A DNA stretch of 30,846 nt, taken from NCBI GenBank assembly GCA_947447835.1, contig CANFLP010000003.1, forward strand, positions 1 through 30,846. Direction: 5' to 3'. Numbering within the stretch: position 1 is the first letter of the stretch; the number at the start of each line of letters is the position of its first letter. Shown here piece by piece: positions 14,457-22,908 of the stretch. The notes under the pieces are model-generated. The model was not told the DNA's origin and did no database searches. It was given only the letters and a program-made list of their open reading frames with translations. Made by a program: the position numbers and the translations under genes. The stretch is from Bacteroidota bacterium (GTDB taxonomy: Bacteria; Bacteroidota; Bacteroidia; Chitinophagales; Chitinophagaceae).

Positions 14457-16565
14457 ATGAAAAAATCAATTGTATTATTTTTTAGTTTTAGCTTATTTGC
14501 TTTTGTTGCTATTGCACAAATGCCACAGTCTAGTCTTCCTCGTTTTGTGCGTTGGGTAGACGGTAATCAAGTTGTTGTTAATAAAAAATTAAACAACGAT
14601 AAGACAGCTAAGGATTACTTATACAATATTGCTACTAAGCAATACTCAGAAGCCCCTGCTGTTACAGTGAATACCGATAAGTCGGTGGTTGCAAAAAATG
14701 CTAATTTATTCTTAAAAGCAAATGGTGTTGAGACACAATTGACATTTGATGTTGCAGAAGAAAAAAATCCAACCTTATCTCCAGACGGGAAATATGTAGG
14801 CTATACTAAAAACAATAATTTGTATACCTTGAATTTGGAAGATAAAAAAGAAGTTGCTATAACCAATGAGGACACAAAGGGTATATTAAATGGTTATGCT
14901 AGCTGGGTATACTTTGAAGAAATATTTGGTCGCCCCACGCAGTATCGTGCATTTTGGTGGAGCCCAGATAGCAAGTTTATTTCTTTTATGCGATTTGATG
15001 AGCGCAAAGTACCAATGTTCCCTATTTACAATAGTGATGGTCAACATGGTTTTATTGAAGAAACCAGATATCCTAAAGTAGGGGATTCAAATCCAACTGT
15101 TAAAATTGGATGGGTTGCACCAACAGGTGGCAATATTACTTGGGCAGATTTCAATGAGCAGGATGATCAATATTTTGGATGGCCTATTTGGAATCCAAAT
15201 AACAATAATATGTGGATGTCATGGATGGATCGTGGTCAAAATAATTTAAAAATTTACGAGTTGGATATGGCAACTGGTACCAAAAAAGAGGTTTACAAAG
15301 AGTATCAAAAAACTTGGATTGATTTAGAAGATCGTGTAAGTGGTAGAATTAATTTCTTAGCCAATAACAAAGGATATATTGCACAGTCTGATGCAACAGG
15401 TTGGAATCAATTGTATTTGTATGATATGAATGGTCAGTTAATGAATGCCATCACTAATGGAAAATATACGGTAACAGGCATTAAATTAATAGACGAAAAA
15501 ACAAAGACTATTTATTTTACTGCGCGTGGCTTAGAAAACACAGCAAGAGGTGATTTTTATAGTGTAGGTTTTGACGGTAAAAATTTAAAAAGATTAACTA
15601 GGGGTGAATACAACTATATGCAAATTTCTTTAGCACCAGATGCTAAACATTTTGTGGGTGTGTATAGTAATGTTAAAACGCCAACTGCAATTTCGGTTAT
15701 TGAGATTCCTAAAAAAGGGGAACCAGTTATTGAAACACTTGGTGTAGCGGTAGATTCTAGCTTTAAAGCAGAAAGCTACGCTAAAACTGAACTTATTCGT
15801 ATTAAGAGTGCAGATGGATTATATGAATTGCCCGCCTTGGTTACTTGGCCTAAGAATATGGATCCAAATAAAAAGTATCCATTATTAGTAAGCATCTATG
15901 GTGGCCCTAATGCAGGAACGGTAATGGACTCATGGTCGAACCCAGCATCTAAAGAAAATTGGGCTAAGGAAGGTTTAATTCAGGTTGCGTTTGACCATAG
16001 AGCTAGCGGCCATTTTGGTAAAGAAGGGGTAAACTATATGTACCGTAATTTAGGTTATTGGGAAATGCAGGATTATATGACTATGGCAAAATGGTTTATT
16101 GCTAATGGTAGTGCAGATGCTAAAAAAATATGCATCACTGGATTTAGCTATGGTGGTTATATGAGTTGTTATGCATTAACTTATGGTGCATCGGTATTTA
16201 CACATGCAATGGCTGGAGGTAGTGTTGTAGATTGGAGCTTGTATGATTCTCACTACACCGAAAGATATATGGATACTCCAGGCGAAAATCCAGAAGGATA
16301 TAAAAGCAGTAGTGTGTTAACTTATATCAAAGACTTTAAAGGTACATTGCAATTGGTGCATGGAACTTCGGATGACAATGTGCATATGCAAAACTCAATT
16401 CAGTTATTAAGTGCTTTAGAAGATAACGGAAAGGATGTTGAATTTATGTTGTACCCAGGTGGAAGACACGGATGGGGTGCTGCAAAAGGCAAACATTTTA
16501 ATGAGTTAAAAAATAAGTTCATTTACAAAAATTTATTAGAGAAGCCATTTACTCCAACAAAGTAA
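14457..16565 (+). CDS. Dipeptidyl peptidase IV-type S9 serine peptidase, secreted
   Basis: This 702-residue exported enzyme begins with a signal peptide (MKKSIVLFFSFSLFAFVAIAQ, cleavage near residue 20). The middle part is the DPP-IV N-terminal beta-propeller, with the conserved WVYFEEIFGRP containing the paired Glu that bind the substrate N-terminus in DPP-IV. The C-terminal alpha/beta-hydrolase has the triad Ser564 in GFSYGGYMS, Asp639 in GTSDDNVH and His671 in GGRHGWG. It probably removes X-Pro or X-Ala dipeptides from peptides in the periplasm. It is followed by ruvB after 55 bases, with no functional link evident. No clear promoter box was found in the 49 bases upstream. Confidence 0.92.
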   Translation: MKKSIVLFFSFSLFAFVAIAQMPQSSLPRFVRWVDGNQVVVNKKLNNDKTAKDYLYNIATKQYSEAPAVTVNTDKSVVAKNANLFLKANGVETQLTFDVAEEKNPTLSPDGKYVGYTKNNNLYTLNLEDKKEVAITNEDTKGILNGYASWVYFEEIFGRPTQYRAFWWSPDSKFISFMRFDERKVPMFPIYNSDGQHGFIEETRYPKVGDSNPTVKIGWVAPTGGNITWADFNEQDDQYFGWPIWNPNNNNMWMSWMDRGQNNLKIYELDMATGTKKEVYKEYQKTWIDLEDRVSGRINFLANNKGYIAQSDATGWNQLYLYDMNGQLMNAITNGKYTVTGIKLIDEKTKTIYFTARGLENTARGDFYSVGFDGKNLKRLTRGEYNYMQISLAPDAKHFVGVYSNVKTPTAISVIEIPKKGEPVIETLGVAVDSSFKAESYAKTELIRIKSADGLYELPALVTWPKNMDPNKKYPLLVSIYGGPNAGTVMDSWSNPASKENWAKEGLIQVAFDHRASGHFGKEGVNYMYRNLGYWEMQDYMTMAKWFIANGSADAKKICITGFSYGGYMSCYALTYGASVFTHAMAGGSVVDWSLYDSHYTERYMDTPGENPEGYKSSSVLTYIKDFKGTLQLVHGTSDDNVHMQNSIQLLSALEDNGKDVEFMLYPGGRHGWGAAKGKHFNELKNKFIYKNLLEKPFTPTK

Positions 16566-16620
16566 TTTGCATAAAGTATATTAGTTATAAAAATCATTTT
16601 CATAAATAGTTAACACTTAC

Positions 16621-17658
16621 ATGTCCAACCCTAATTTAGATACTACTATTCAAAATTTAAATCCACAGGATCGCGAATTTGAAAATAGTATTCGTCCCAC
16701 CGAAATAGATGCGTTCGCTGGTCAACCTCAGTTGATTGAGAACATTCGCATTTTTATTAAGGCGGCTAAATTAAGAGGAGAAGCATTGGATCATATATTA
16801 TTTCATGGTCCTCCGGGGTTAGGTAAAACCACATTAAGTAGAATTGTGGCCAATGAAATGGGTGTGCAAATTAAAGAGACTTCGGGTCCTGTAATTGAGA
16901 AGCCTAGTGACCTAGCTGGATTGTTAACGAGTTTGGAAGCCAATGATGTATTGTTTATTGACGAAATACACCGTTTAAGTACAGTGGTAGAAGAGTATTT
17001 GTATGCTGCAATGGAAGACTATAAAATCGATATCATGATTGATAGCGGAGCCAATGCAAGAAGCATTCAAATTAATTTAAATCCATTTACCTTGGTAGGT
17101 GCTACCACGCGTAGTGGTTTATTAACAGCTCCTTTATTATCTCGTTTTGGTATTAAATCTCGTTTGGAATATTATCCTGCCACTGTGATTGAGAAAATTA
17201 TTTTAAGAAGTGCAGGTATCTTAAATGTAAATATCAATTCCGAAGCAGCGGGTGAAATTTCACGTCGTAGTCGTGGTACTCCAAGAATTGCCAATGGATT
17301 ATTACGAAGAGTACGTGACTTTGCGCAAGTCTTAAATGACGGCATTGTAGATATAGGTATTACAAAGCATGCCTTAAAAGCATTAAATGTAGACGAACAT
17401 GGATTAGATGAAATGGATAACCGTATCTTATTAGCTATTATTGAAAAGTTCAAGGGCGGGCCAGTAGGCATATCAACTATTGCAACTGCAGTAGGCGAGG
17501 AGTCGGGCACTATTGAGGAAGTGTATGAGCCATTCTTAATTCAAGAGGGTTTCTTACAAAGAACCCCACGCGGTCGTGAAGTAACCTATAAGGCTTATGA
17601 ACATTTAGGGAAACACCGTGGTGGAGCTGCAGCCGAAAATCCAGAACTATTTAGATAA
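16621..17658 (+). CDS. ruvB: Holliday junction branch migration helicase RuvB
   Basis: RuvB is the hexameric AAA+ motor that drives branch migration with RuvA. The 345-residue protein has the typical opening SIRPTEIDAFAGQ, Walker A GPPGLGKTTLS near residue 64, Walker B VLFIDEIHRLS near 112, sensor-1 LVGATTRSGLL near 158, the arginine-finger region SRFGIKSRLEYY, and a C-terminal winged helix with EEVYEPFLIQEGFLQRTPRGR. Length and start are normal. A bidirectional terminator follows. ruvC lies about 11 kb away and ruvA is not in the window. Confidence 0.98.
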   Translation: MSNPNLDTTIQNLNPQDREFENSIRPTEIDAFAGQPQLIENIRIFIKAAKLRGEALDHILFHGPPGLGKTTLSRIVANEMGVQIKETSGPVIEKPSDLAGLLTSLEANDVLFIDEIHRLSTVVEEYLYAAMEDYKIDIMIDSGANARSIQINLNPFTLVGATTRSGLLTAPLLSRFGIKSRLEYYPATVIEKIILRSAGILNVNINSEAAGEISRRSRGTPRIANGLLRRVRDFAQVLNDGIVDIGITKHALKALNVDEHGLDEMDNRILLAIIEKFKGGPVGISTIATAVGEESGTIEEVYEPFLIQEGFLQRTPRGREVTYKAYEHLGKHRGGAAAENPELFR

Positions 17659-17681
17659 TTTTTTTAAATTATAACAATAAC

Positions 17682-17715
17682 AAAAAGAGCGCTCCTGTTG
17701 GAAGCGCTCTTTTTT
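17682..17715. terminator. Bidirectional terminator between ruvB and the response regulator
   Basis: AAGAGCGCT (17685-17693) pairs with AGCGCTCTT (17703-17711) around a nine-base loop, with an A-run before and a T-run after. It separates two convergent genes and should stop transcription from both sides. Confidence 0.9.
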
Positions 17716-17739
17716 ATAATTCTAATTATTTTAGCAATA

Positions 17740-18438
17740 CTAGTGAACGACTAATCTAAATCCGTTTCCATGAATATTTACTATTTCAATTTGAGAATCT
17801 TCCTTTAAAAACTTTCTAAGCTTGGCAATATATACGTCCATGCTTCTGCCATTAAAGTAAGTGTCGCTACCCCAAATCTTTTTCAATGCCTTCTCTCTGG
17901 TTAATAAATCATTTTTATGTTCAGCTAACATTTTTAATAATTCATTTTCTTTAGGAGATAATACTTGAATTAAATCAGCATGTTTTAATTCACGCAATTT
18001 TGGATTAAAATGATATTGACCTAATTCGTATTCTTGGTTGTCGCTTATCTTATTATCCTCTTCATTACGCTTAATAATAGCTTTTATTTTAAGCATTAAT
18101 ACTTCGCTATCAAAAGGTTTAGTGATATAATCATCGGCACCTAATTTATAGCCATGTATAATATCTTCTTTCAATGTTTTTGCACTTAAAAAGAACAAAG
18201 GCACATCTGGATCAATATCTCTAATTTCTTCTGCTAAAGTAAATCCGTCTACATGCGGCATCATAACATCTAATAAACATAGGTCATACTTTTCTCTTTG
18301 AAATGCAGCTAAGCCTAAACGACCATCACGCTCTAAGGTTACATCGTATTCGTCTAATTCTAAATAATTTTTTAATACTAATCCTAAGTTGCTATCATCT
18401 TCACACAATAACACTTTGTATCTTTTTTTATCTTCCAT
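17740..18438 (-). CDS. OmpR/PhoB-family response regulator
   Basis: This 232-residue cytoplasmic DNA-binding regulator has an N-terminal receiver domain (acidic pair in LLCEDDSN, phospho-acceptor D57 in CLLDVMMP, Ser in FLSAKT, Lys in ITKPFDSEVL) and a C-terminal winged helix (ELLKMLAEHKNDLLTREKALKKIWG, MDVYIAKLRKFL and a final GNGFRLV). It resembles RprY-like regulators of Bacteroidota. No sensor kinase gene is adjacent, so it is an orphan in this window. The 92 bases upstream, before the recQ stop, contain AT-rich runs but no exact TAnnTTTG box. Confidence 0.93.
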   Translation of the reverse strand: MEDKKRYKVLLCEDDSNLGLVLKNYLELDEYDVTLERDGRLGLAAFQREKYDLCLLDVMMPHVDGFTLAEEIRDIDPDVPLFFLSAKTLKEDIIHGYKLGADDYITKPFDSEVLMLKIKAIIKRNEEDNKISDNQEYELGQYHFNPKLRELKHADLIQVLSPKENELLKMLAEHKNDLLTREKALKKIWGSDTYFNGRSMDVYIAKLRKFLKEDSQIEIVNIHGNGFRLVVH

Positions 18439-18530
18439 AATTGAATGCTTTTAATTGTTTGCTTATGTAAAGAAACGATTTTTACTTTTTTATGGATTAA
18501 AAGCGTTTCCAATGTTTTGTTAAAATATAC

Positions 18531-20243
18531 CTAAGTCTTCGTACTTGTACAAATGTCGCATATTCGGCAAGGTTTTGAGCCCTTTTCGCCAAAGTATTTT
18601 GCCAAATAAATGCTTCTACAAATAGGAGGTTGCCCTTGTAAATAGCCAATAAATTGTTGAATACGCTCAATGAAGGCTTTTTTCATGAGTTGATAGTGGT
18701 CAAAATCTATCTTCATAAAGCTGGCCGAACTTCTATTCCATAAAAACTGAACCACAGGTTGATTTTGTTTTTGCTCAAAACTTATGATCCCATGCATGGC
18801 CAACAATTGTAAATTTTGAATTACAAATAAGGTATCCCTTTGCAACAATTCGGCTAGTAATCTTTCATTAATAAAGTGGGGGCTGTCTAATATTCCGCCA
18901 TAAGTCCTAAGTAAGGTTTGCAAAACAACACCTGCTTGGGGTTGTGCATTTTGAAAACTTTCAATGGTATATCTATCTCCAAGCACTTGCACCATTGATG
19001 GAGTAAATGCAGATTCTGAAAATCGAACATGGCCTTCCTGTTGTATCCAGCTTAAAGCATTGCGTGCAATAATCTTATCTAATTTAAATACAGTGCAAAA
19101 AACTTCAAAATCAAAAATGAATTGTTGTTTTTCTCCAATGCCAATGGGTAATTGCACAAAGTCTACTAAATCCTGGTATACTTTTTTAATTACGTCAATA
19201 GAGGGGTATTTTTTTTCTTGTAGTTGCAGCCAATAGTCCCAGTCATTTTGTTGGTAAATTAATACTGCTTCGGAAGCTTCCCCGTCTCTACCTGCTCTTC
19301 CTGCTTCCTGATAATATTGTTCTAAACTTCCTGGAATATCATAATGCACAACAACGCGCACATTGCCTTTGTTGATACCCATGCCAAATGCATTGGTGCA
19401 AACTACTATGGGTGTAATATCCTGCATCCAATTGTCTTGTACTTTTTTTCTTGCTTCTAATGGCATGCCAGCATGGTATTCACCTACAGGGTATCCATAG
19501 TCGGCTAATAGTTGAGCCAGTTGTGTTACGTTACTGCGTGTATTGCAATATATAATTGCAGCGCCGTTTAATTGGTTTAAGATACCTCGAAGCGTGTGTA
19601 GTTTAACGGCTACTTTTTGTATGCTGTATTTTAAATTAGGTCTTAAGAAAGTATCTGTTATAATATGGGCATTTTTAAATGCCAGTTGTTTCATGATATC
19701 TTCTTGAACTAAAGGGATTGCTGACGCAGTCATTGCCAGGATGGGCACACTGGGGAATAACTTTTTTAGTACATCTAATTTTCGATAGGGTGGTCTAAAA
19801 TCATATCCCCATTGCGAAATACAATGTGCTTCATCAATAGCGAATAAAGTAATTTTTACTTGACTTAAAGCATCTTGAAATGGTTGTTGTGCTAATTTTT
19901 CAGGCGAGCAATATATAAACTTATACTTGCCTCTTATTGCTGCTGCCATTACTTCGGCTTGTGCTTCTTCACTTAACTGTCCACCTAATGCAATGGAAGG
20001 AATATTTTTTGATTGCAAATCCTTTACCTGGTCTTGCATCAGTGCAATTAATGGGCTAATGACAAGACAAATTCCGTCTTCAAATAAGGTGGGTACCTGA
20101 AAGCAAACCGACTTGCCAGCACCAGTAGGCAATAGTGCTAATGTGTCTTTTTTTTCAAGAACAGCATTTATAACAGCCAATTGCTGTGGCCTGAAATTTT
20201 CATAGCCCCAATATTTTTTTAATATAGATTGTACTGATTCCAA
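18531..20243 (-). CDS. recQ: RecQ-family ATP-dependent DNA helicase with C-terminal zinc module
   Basis: RecQ unwinds DNA 3' to 5' in recombination and repair. The 570-residue protein has the SF2 helicase core: Walker A GAGKS at 41-45, DEAH at 137-140, the aromatic-rich loop after it, and motif VI QEAGRAGRDGE at 312-321. The zinc-binding Cys set, C542, C559, C562 and C565, is at the extreme C-terminus with the same spacing as in E. coli RecQ, where it directly follows the helicase core. About 200 residues with a winged-helix-like stretch lie between. No HRDC domain is present. The only possible start is a TTG at 20243-20241, seven bases after the copper ATPase stop. The two genes are probably cotranscribed. 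Confidence 0.93.
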   Translation of the reverse strand: MESVQSILKKYWGYENFRPQQLAVINAVLEKKDTLALLPTGAGKSVCFQVPTLFEDGICLVISPLIALMQDQVKDLQSKNIPSIALGGQLSEEAQAEVMAAAIRGKYKFIYCSPEKLAQQPFQDALSQVKITLFAIDEAHCISQWGYDFRPPYRKLDVLKKLFPSVPILAMTASAIPLVQEDIMKQLAFKNAHIITDTFLRPNLKYSIQKVAVKLHTLRGILNQLNGAAIIYCNTRSNVTQLAQLLADYGYPVGEYHAGMPLEARKKVQDNWMQDITPIVVCTNAFGMGINKGNVRVVVHYDIPGSLEQYYQEAGRAGRDGEASEAVLIYQQNDWDYWLQLQEKKYPSIDVIKKVYQDLVDFVQLPIGIGEKQQFIFDFEVFCTVFKLDKIIARNALSWIQQEGHVRFSESAFTPSMVQVLGDRYTIESFQNAQPQAGVVLQTLLRTYGGILDSPHFINERLLAELLQRDTLFVIQNLQLLAMHGIISFEQKQNQPVVQFLWNRSSASFMKIDFDHYQLMKKAFIERIQQFIGYLQGQPPICRSIYLAKYFGEKGSKPCRICDICTSTKT

Positions 20244-20250
20244 AGATTGA

Positions 20251-22404
20251 CTACACTAATTTTTTCTTGAATAATCTTAGTGAGTTGAGTGCCAATACAA
20301 CGTCGCTTAATCCCATAATTAATGCACCATAGGTTGGTCCCCAAGTACCCAACAATCCCAAGGCTGCAACAGGAATCGCAATGATATTGTAAGAGAACGC
20401 CCATGCTAGGTTTTCCTTAATGGTTTCATAAGTGCGTCTGCCTAATCCTAATGACATAGGTAAATTTTTCAAACCTTGGTTCATAAGAATCACTTGTGCA
20501 CTTTGAATTGCAATATGTGATGCGTTGCTTAACGAAATGCCTATTGTTGCTTTAGCTAATGCAGGTGCATCATTAATACCATCGCCCACCATGGCAGTTG
20601 GTGCAATTGCAGTAAGTGCATCCAATTTATCTAATTTATCTGAAGGACTTTGTTCGCTAATGATTTCTTGAATACCCAATGCTTTTCCCACCACTTCACA
20701 TTTTTCTCTTCGGTCTCCACTTAGTAAAATAGTGTGGATGCCTTGCTTGTGTAAGGTTTCAATTACCTCTTTGGCTTCTGGTCTTATTTGATCTGCCACG
20801 TCTACCCAGCCTATTAATTCATTGTTCTTTTGAATATACACATTATGTCCATCCTCGGCATTTTGATTGACTAATGTCTTGAAAGATCCTGCCCAATATT
20901 GATTTCCTTCTTTATCTATTGCTTGAATGCCTAAGCCTTTTATTTCTTCAATTTTAGTCCAATTGCTTGCTTCATTTGTTTTCCAGGTTCCACTGATACA
21001 TTTTGCAATGGGGTGGTTGGAATATCTTTCTAATGAATACACAAGCGTTTTAAAATCTTCTTCACTCATTCCATTTAATACTTTCGAATTGGCAATTTCA
21101 AAATGACCTGTAGTAAGGGTTCCAGTTTTATCAAATACTACTTGTTTTATATCCTTGAAGGTTTCTAAGCTTTTTGCATTTTTAAATACAATGCCATTTC
21201 TTGCACCTCGTCCTAATCCAACTGCAATAGCTGCTGGTGTTGCTAATCCCATGGCACAAGGACATGAAATAACCAATACGGCTATAGCGCGTAACATACT
21301 CTCACCAAAACCAATTGGGTTGCCTGCTGCATTGTGTGCGAAAAAGTAGTTGCCTAGTAATGTTGCTAAAGCGATGCTCACAACCAATGGAACAAAGATG
21401 GCACTTATTTTATCAGCTAAAATTTGTACGGGTGGTTTTTCACCTTGTGCAGCTTTTACCATTTTCAAAATATTGGCAAGCACTGTGTCATTTCCAACAG
21501 CTGTTACATATGCTTTCACTGTGCCATTTTCAATAGTACTTCCTCCTAATAAAACATCATTCATCTTTCTAAACACTGGAACACTTTCACCTGTTACTAT
21601 TGACTCATTTACATTCGCTTCACCCCATAATACTTTACAATCCATTGGGATAGTTTCACCCGAATTAATTAATACTAAATCTCCCACTTTTAATGTATCA
21701 CTTTCTACATTAAATAAAACTTCTTTATGGTTTTCGTCAAACACAATCATATTGGCCATTACCTTTTGTGCTTTCACTAAATCTTTTAGCGCACGTTGTG
21801 TGGATTCAATGGACGCATCTTCTAAATAATTACCAAAAAACACTAAGGTTAAAATAGTAGCAGTTGTTTCATAATATGCAAACTCCATTCCTTTTCCAAT
21901 GATGGTACCATATAAGCTATAACCAAAGGAAGCAATAGCGCCAATACTTACAAGCACATTCATGTTAGGTATTCCATTAAGCATGCTATTCCAAGCACTC
22001 TTTCCAAAATAACCCATCCCTACAATAAATACAGGAATAGTTAATGCTAGTTGTACCAATGGATTCATGAATATATGTACCCCCGGAATTTGATTGATAC
22101 CAGGTAACATATGACCCACTAATGGAATGGCAAATATTAAACAGAAAAGTGCACGGTCTTTATTGTTGTCTAGAAACTTTTTTTTCGGTGCAGCTTCTTC
22201 CTGTCCACGAACCTTGTACCCTAAATTAGTAATGCCTTTTATTAGGTTTTCTTTTTTAACTTCTTTTGGCAAATCAAATTGCACTTCTCCCTCCATAAAA
22301 CTTACTTTGGGTTCAGCAACACCTTGATTTTCTAAATACTTATGAATAGAGAGTGCACAATTGGTGCAGCTCATTCCATCTACTTTTAATTGAACATGTT
22401 CCAT
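20251..22404 (-). CDS. copA: Heavy-metal P1B-type ATPase, copper-exporter-like
   Basis: This inner-membrane pump uses ATP to move a soft metal, most likely Cu(I), out of the cytoplasm. In 717 residues it has one N-terminal metal-binding domain with the CxxC site at C13 and C16 (GMSCTNC), an actuator TGES at 271-274, the membrane site CPC at 381-383, the phosphorylation loop DKTGT at 425-429, and GDGINDAPAL near the end. TM7 has the Cu-type Y672-N673. In TM8 the usual MxxSS is MGLSD (697-701), so a Cu-ligand Ser is replaced by Asp. The start is the ATG at 22404 (MEHVQLKVDG); five extra upstream residues are possible. It is divergent from tsaE. Confidence 0.9.
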   Translation of the reverse strand: MEHVQLKVDGMSCTNCALSIHKYLENQGVAEPKVSFMEGEVQFDLPKEVKKENLIKGITNLGYKVRGQEEAAPKKKFLDNNKDRALFCLIFAIPLVGHMLPGINQIPGVHIFMNPLVQLALTIPVFIVGMGYFGKSAWNSMLNGIPNMNVLVSIGAIASFGYSLYGTIIGKGMEFAYYETTATILTLVFFGNYLEDASIESTQRALKDLVKAQKVMANMIVFDENHKEVLFNVESDTLKVGDLVLINSGETIPMDCKVLWGEANVNESIVTGESVPVFRKMNDVLLGGSTIENGTVKAYVTAVGNDTVLANILKMVKAAQGEKPPVQILADKISAIFVPLVVSIALATLLGNYFFAHNAAGNPIGFGESMLRAIAVLVISCPCAMGLATPAAIAVGLGRGARNGIVFKNAKSLETFKDIKQVVFDKTGTLTTGHFEIANSKVLNGMSEEDFKTLVYSLERYSNHPIAKCISGTWKTNEASNWTKIEEIKGLGIQAIDKEGNQYWAGSFKTLVNQNAEDGHNVYIQKNNELIGWVDVADQIRPEAKEVIETLHKQGIHTILLSGDRREKCEVVGKALGIQEIISEQSPSDKLDKLDALTAIAPTAMVGDGINDAPALAKATIGISLSNASHIAIQSAQVILMNQGLKNLPMSLGLGRRTYETIKENLAWAFSYNIIAIPVAALGLLGTWGPTYGALIMGLSDVVLALNSLRLFKKKLV

Positions 22405-22421
22405 AACGCTAAATTTCACTA

Positions 22422-22429
22422 TAAAGGTA
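22422..22429 (-). promoter_or_regulatory. Putative -7 box of copA
   Basis: The minus strand reads TACCTTTA inside the context CGTACCTTTA, one mismatch to TAnnTTTG, 17 bases before the ATG. The same ten-base context occurs before the HD phosphohydrolase gene. I saw no clear CueR-type dyad between the box and its upstream region. Confidence 0.4.
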
Positions 22430-22473
22430 CGACCCTTTTGAGATTTCTGATTTCGGCTTTCTATTTGTTGGCG

Positions 22474-22481
22474 TATCTTTG
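22474..22481 (+). promoter_or_regulatory. Putative -7 box of tsaE, leaderless geometry
   Basis: TATCTTTG matches TAnnTTTG exactly and is separated by four bases from the first tsaE ATG (22486), the same geometry as rsmA. A second ATG at 22492 would leave a leader of only a few bases. Confidence 0.5.
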
Positions 22482-22485
22482 TGAA

Positions 22486-22896
22486 ATGGATATGATATAT
22501 ACCCTAGACCAAATTGAAGTATTGGCGGCGGCTTTGATAAAACAACATGCCAACAAGCCTATCTGGGCATTTTTTGCGCCTATGGGGGCAGGAAAAACAA
22601 CCTTAATAGCACAAGTTTGCAAGCAGTTGGGCGTGGTGGATGCAGTTGCAAGTCCTACCTTTTCTATAATGAATGAATATGATGCCAGCGGCAAGCAAAT
22701 TTATCACATGGATTGGTATAGAATAGAAGATGAGGCTGAGGCTAGAAGGACGGGTGTTGAAGCTGCAATGGACGAAGCCGATTTGTGCTTTATAGAATGG
22801 CCAGAGAAAGCACCAGCCTTATTACCAGAAGGGACTTTACGTCTTGAAATAGAAATTTTAGACCCAGAACATAGAAGGATTTTTATACCTTCATAA
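22486..22896 (+). CDS. tsaE: tRNA threonylcarbamoyladenosine biosynthesis ATPase TsaE
   Basis: TsaE is the small P-loop ATPase that supports TsaB-TsaD in making t6A37 in ANN-decoding tRNAs. With the ATG at 22486 it has 136 residues. Visible motifs are Walker A APMGAGKTTLI near residues 29-40, the conserved ASPTFSIMNEY, the HMDWYRIEDEAEA segment (family H-x-D-x-YR), and FIEWPEKAP (Walker B-like). All are family hallmarks. The frame reaches back to 22390 through the copA promoter region, but those residues are unlike TsaE. It is followed 12 bases later by alanine dehydrogenase, probably one operon. Confidence 0.96.
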   Translation: MDMIYTLDQIEVLAAALIKQHANKPIWAFFAPMGAGKTTLIAQVCKQLGVVDAVASPTFSIMNEYDASGKQIYHMDWYRIEDEAEARRTGVEAAMDEADLCFIEWPEKAPALLPEGTLRLEIEILDPEHRRIFIPS

Positions 22897-22908
22897 AAAC
22901 TTGCACCT

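Noticed and set aside
17172..17510. A 112-codon minus-strand frame inside ruvB, and similar antisense frames in leuS, lpxA, lpxD and ftsX.
   Set aside because: These are antisense shadows of well-conserved coding sequence with no independent start signals.
21350..21829. A 159-codon plus-strand frame antisense to copA.
   Set aside because: It lies wholly inside a clear conserved gene on the other strand and its translation is low in complexity and unlike any family.
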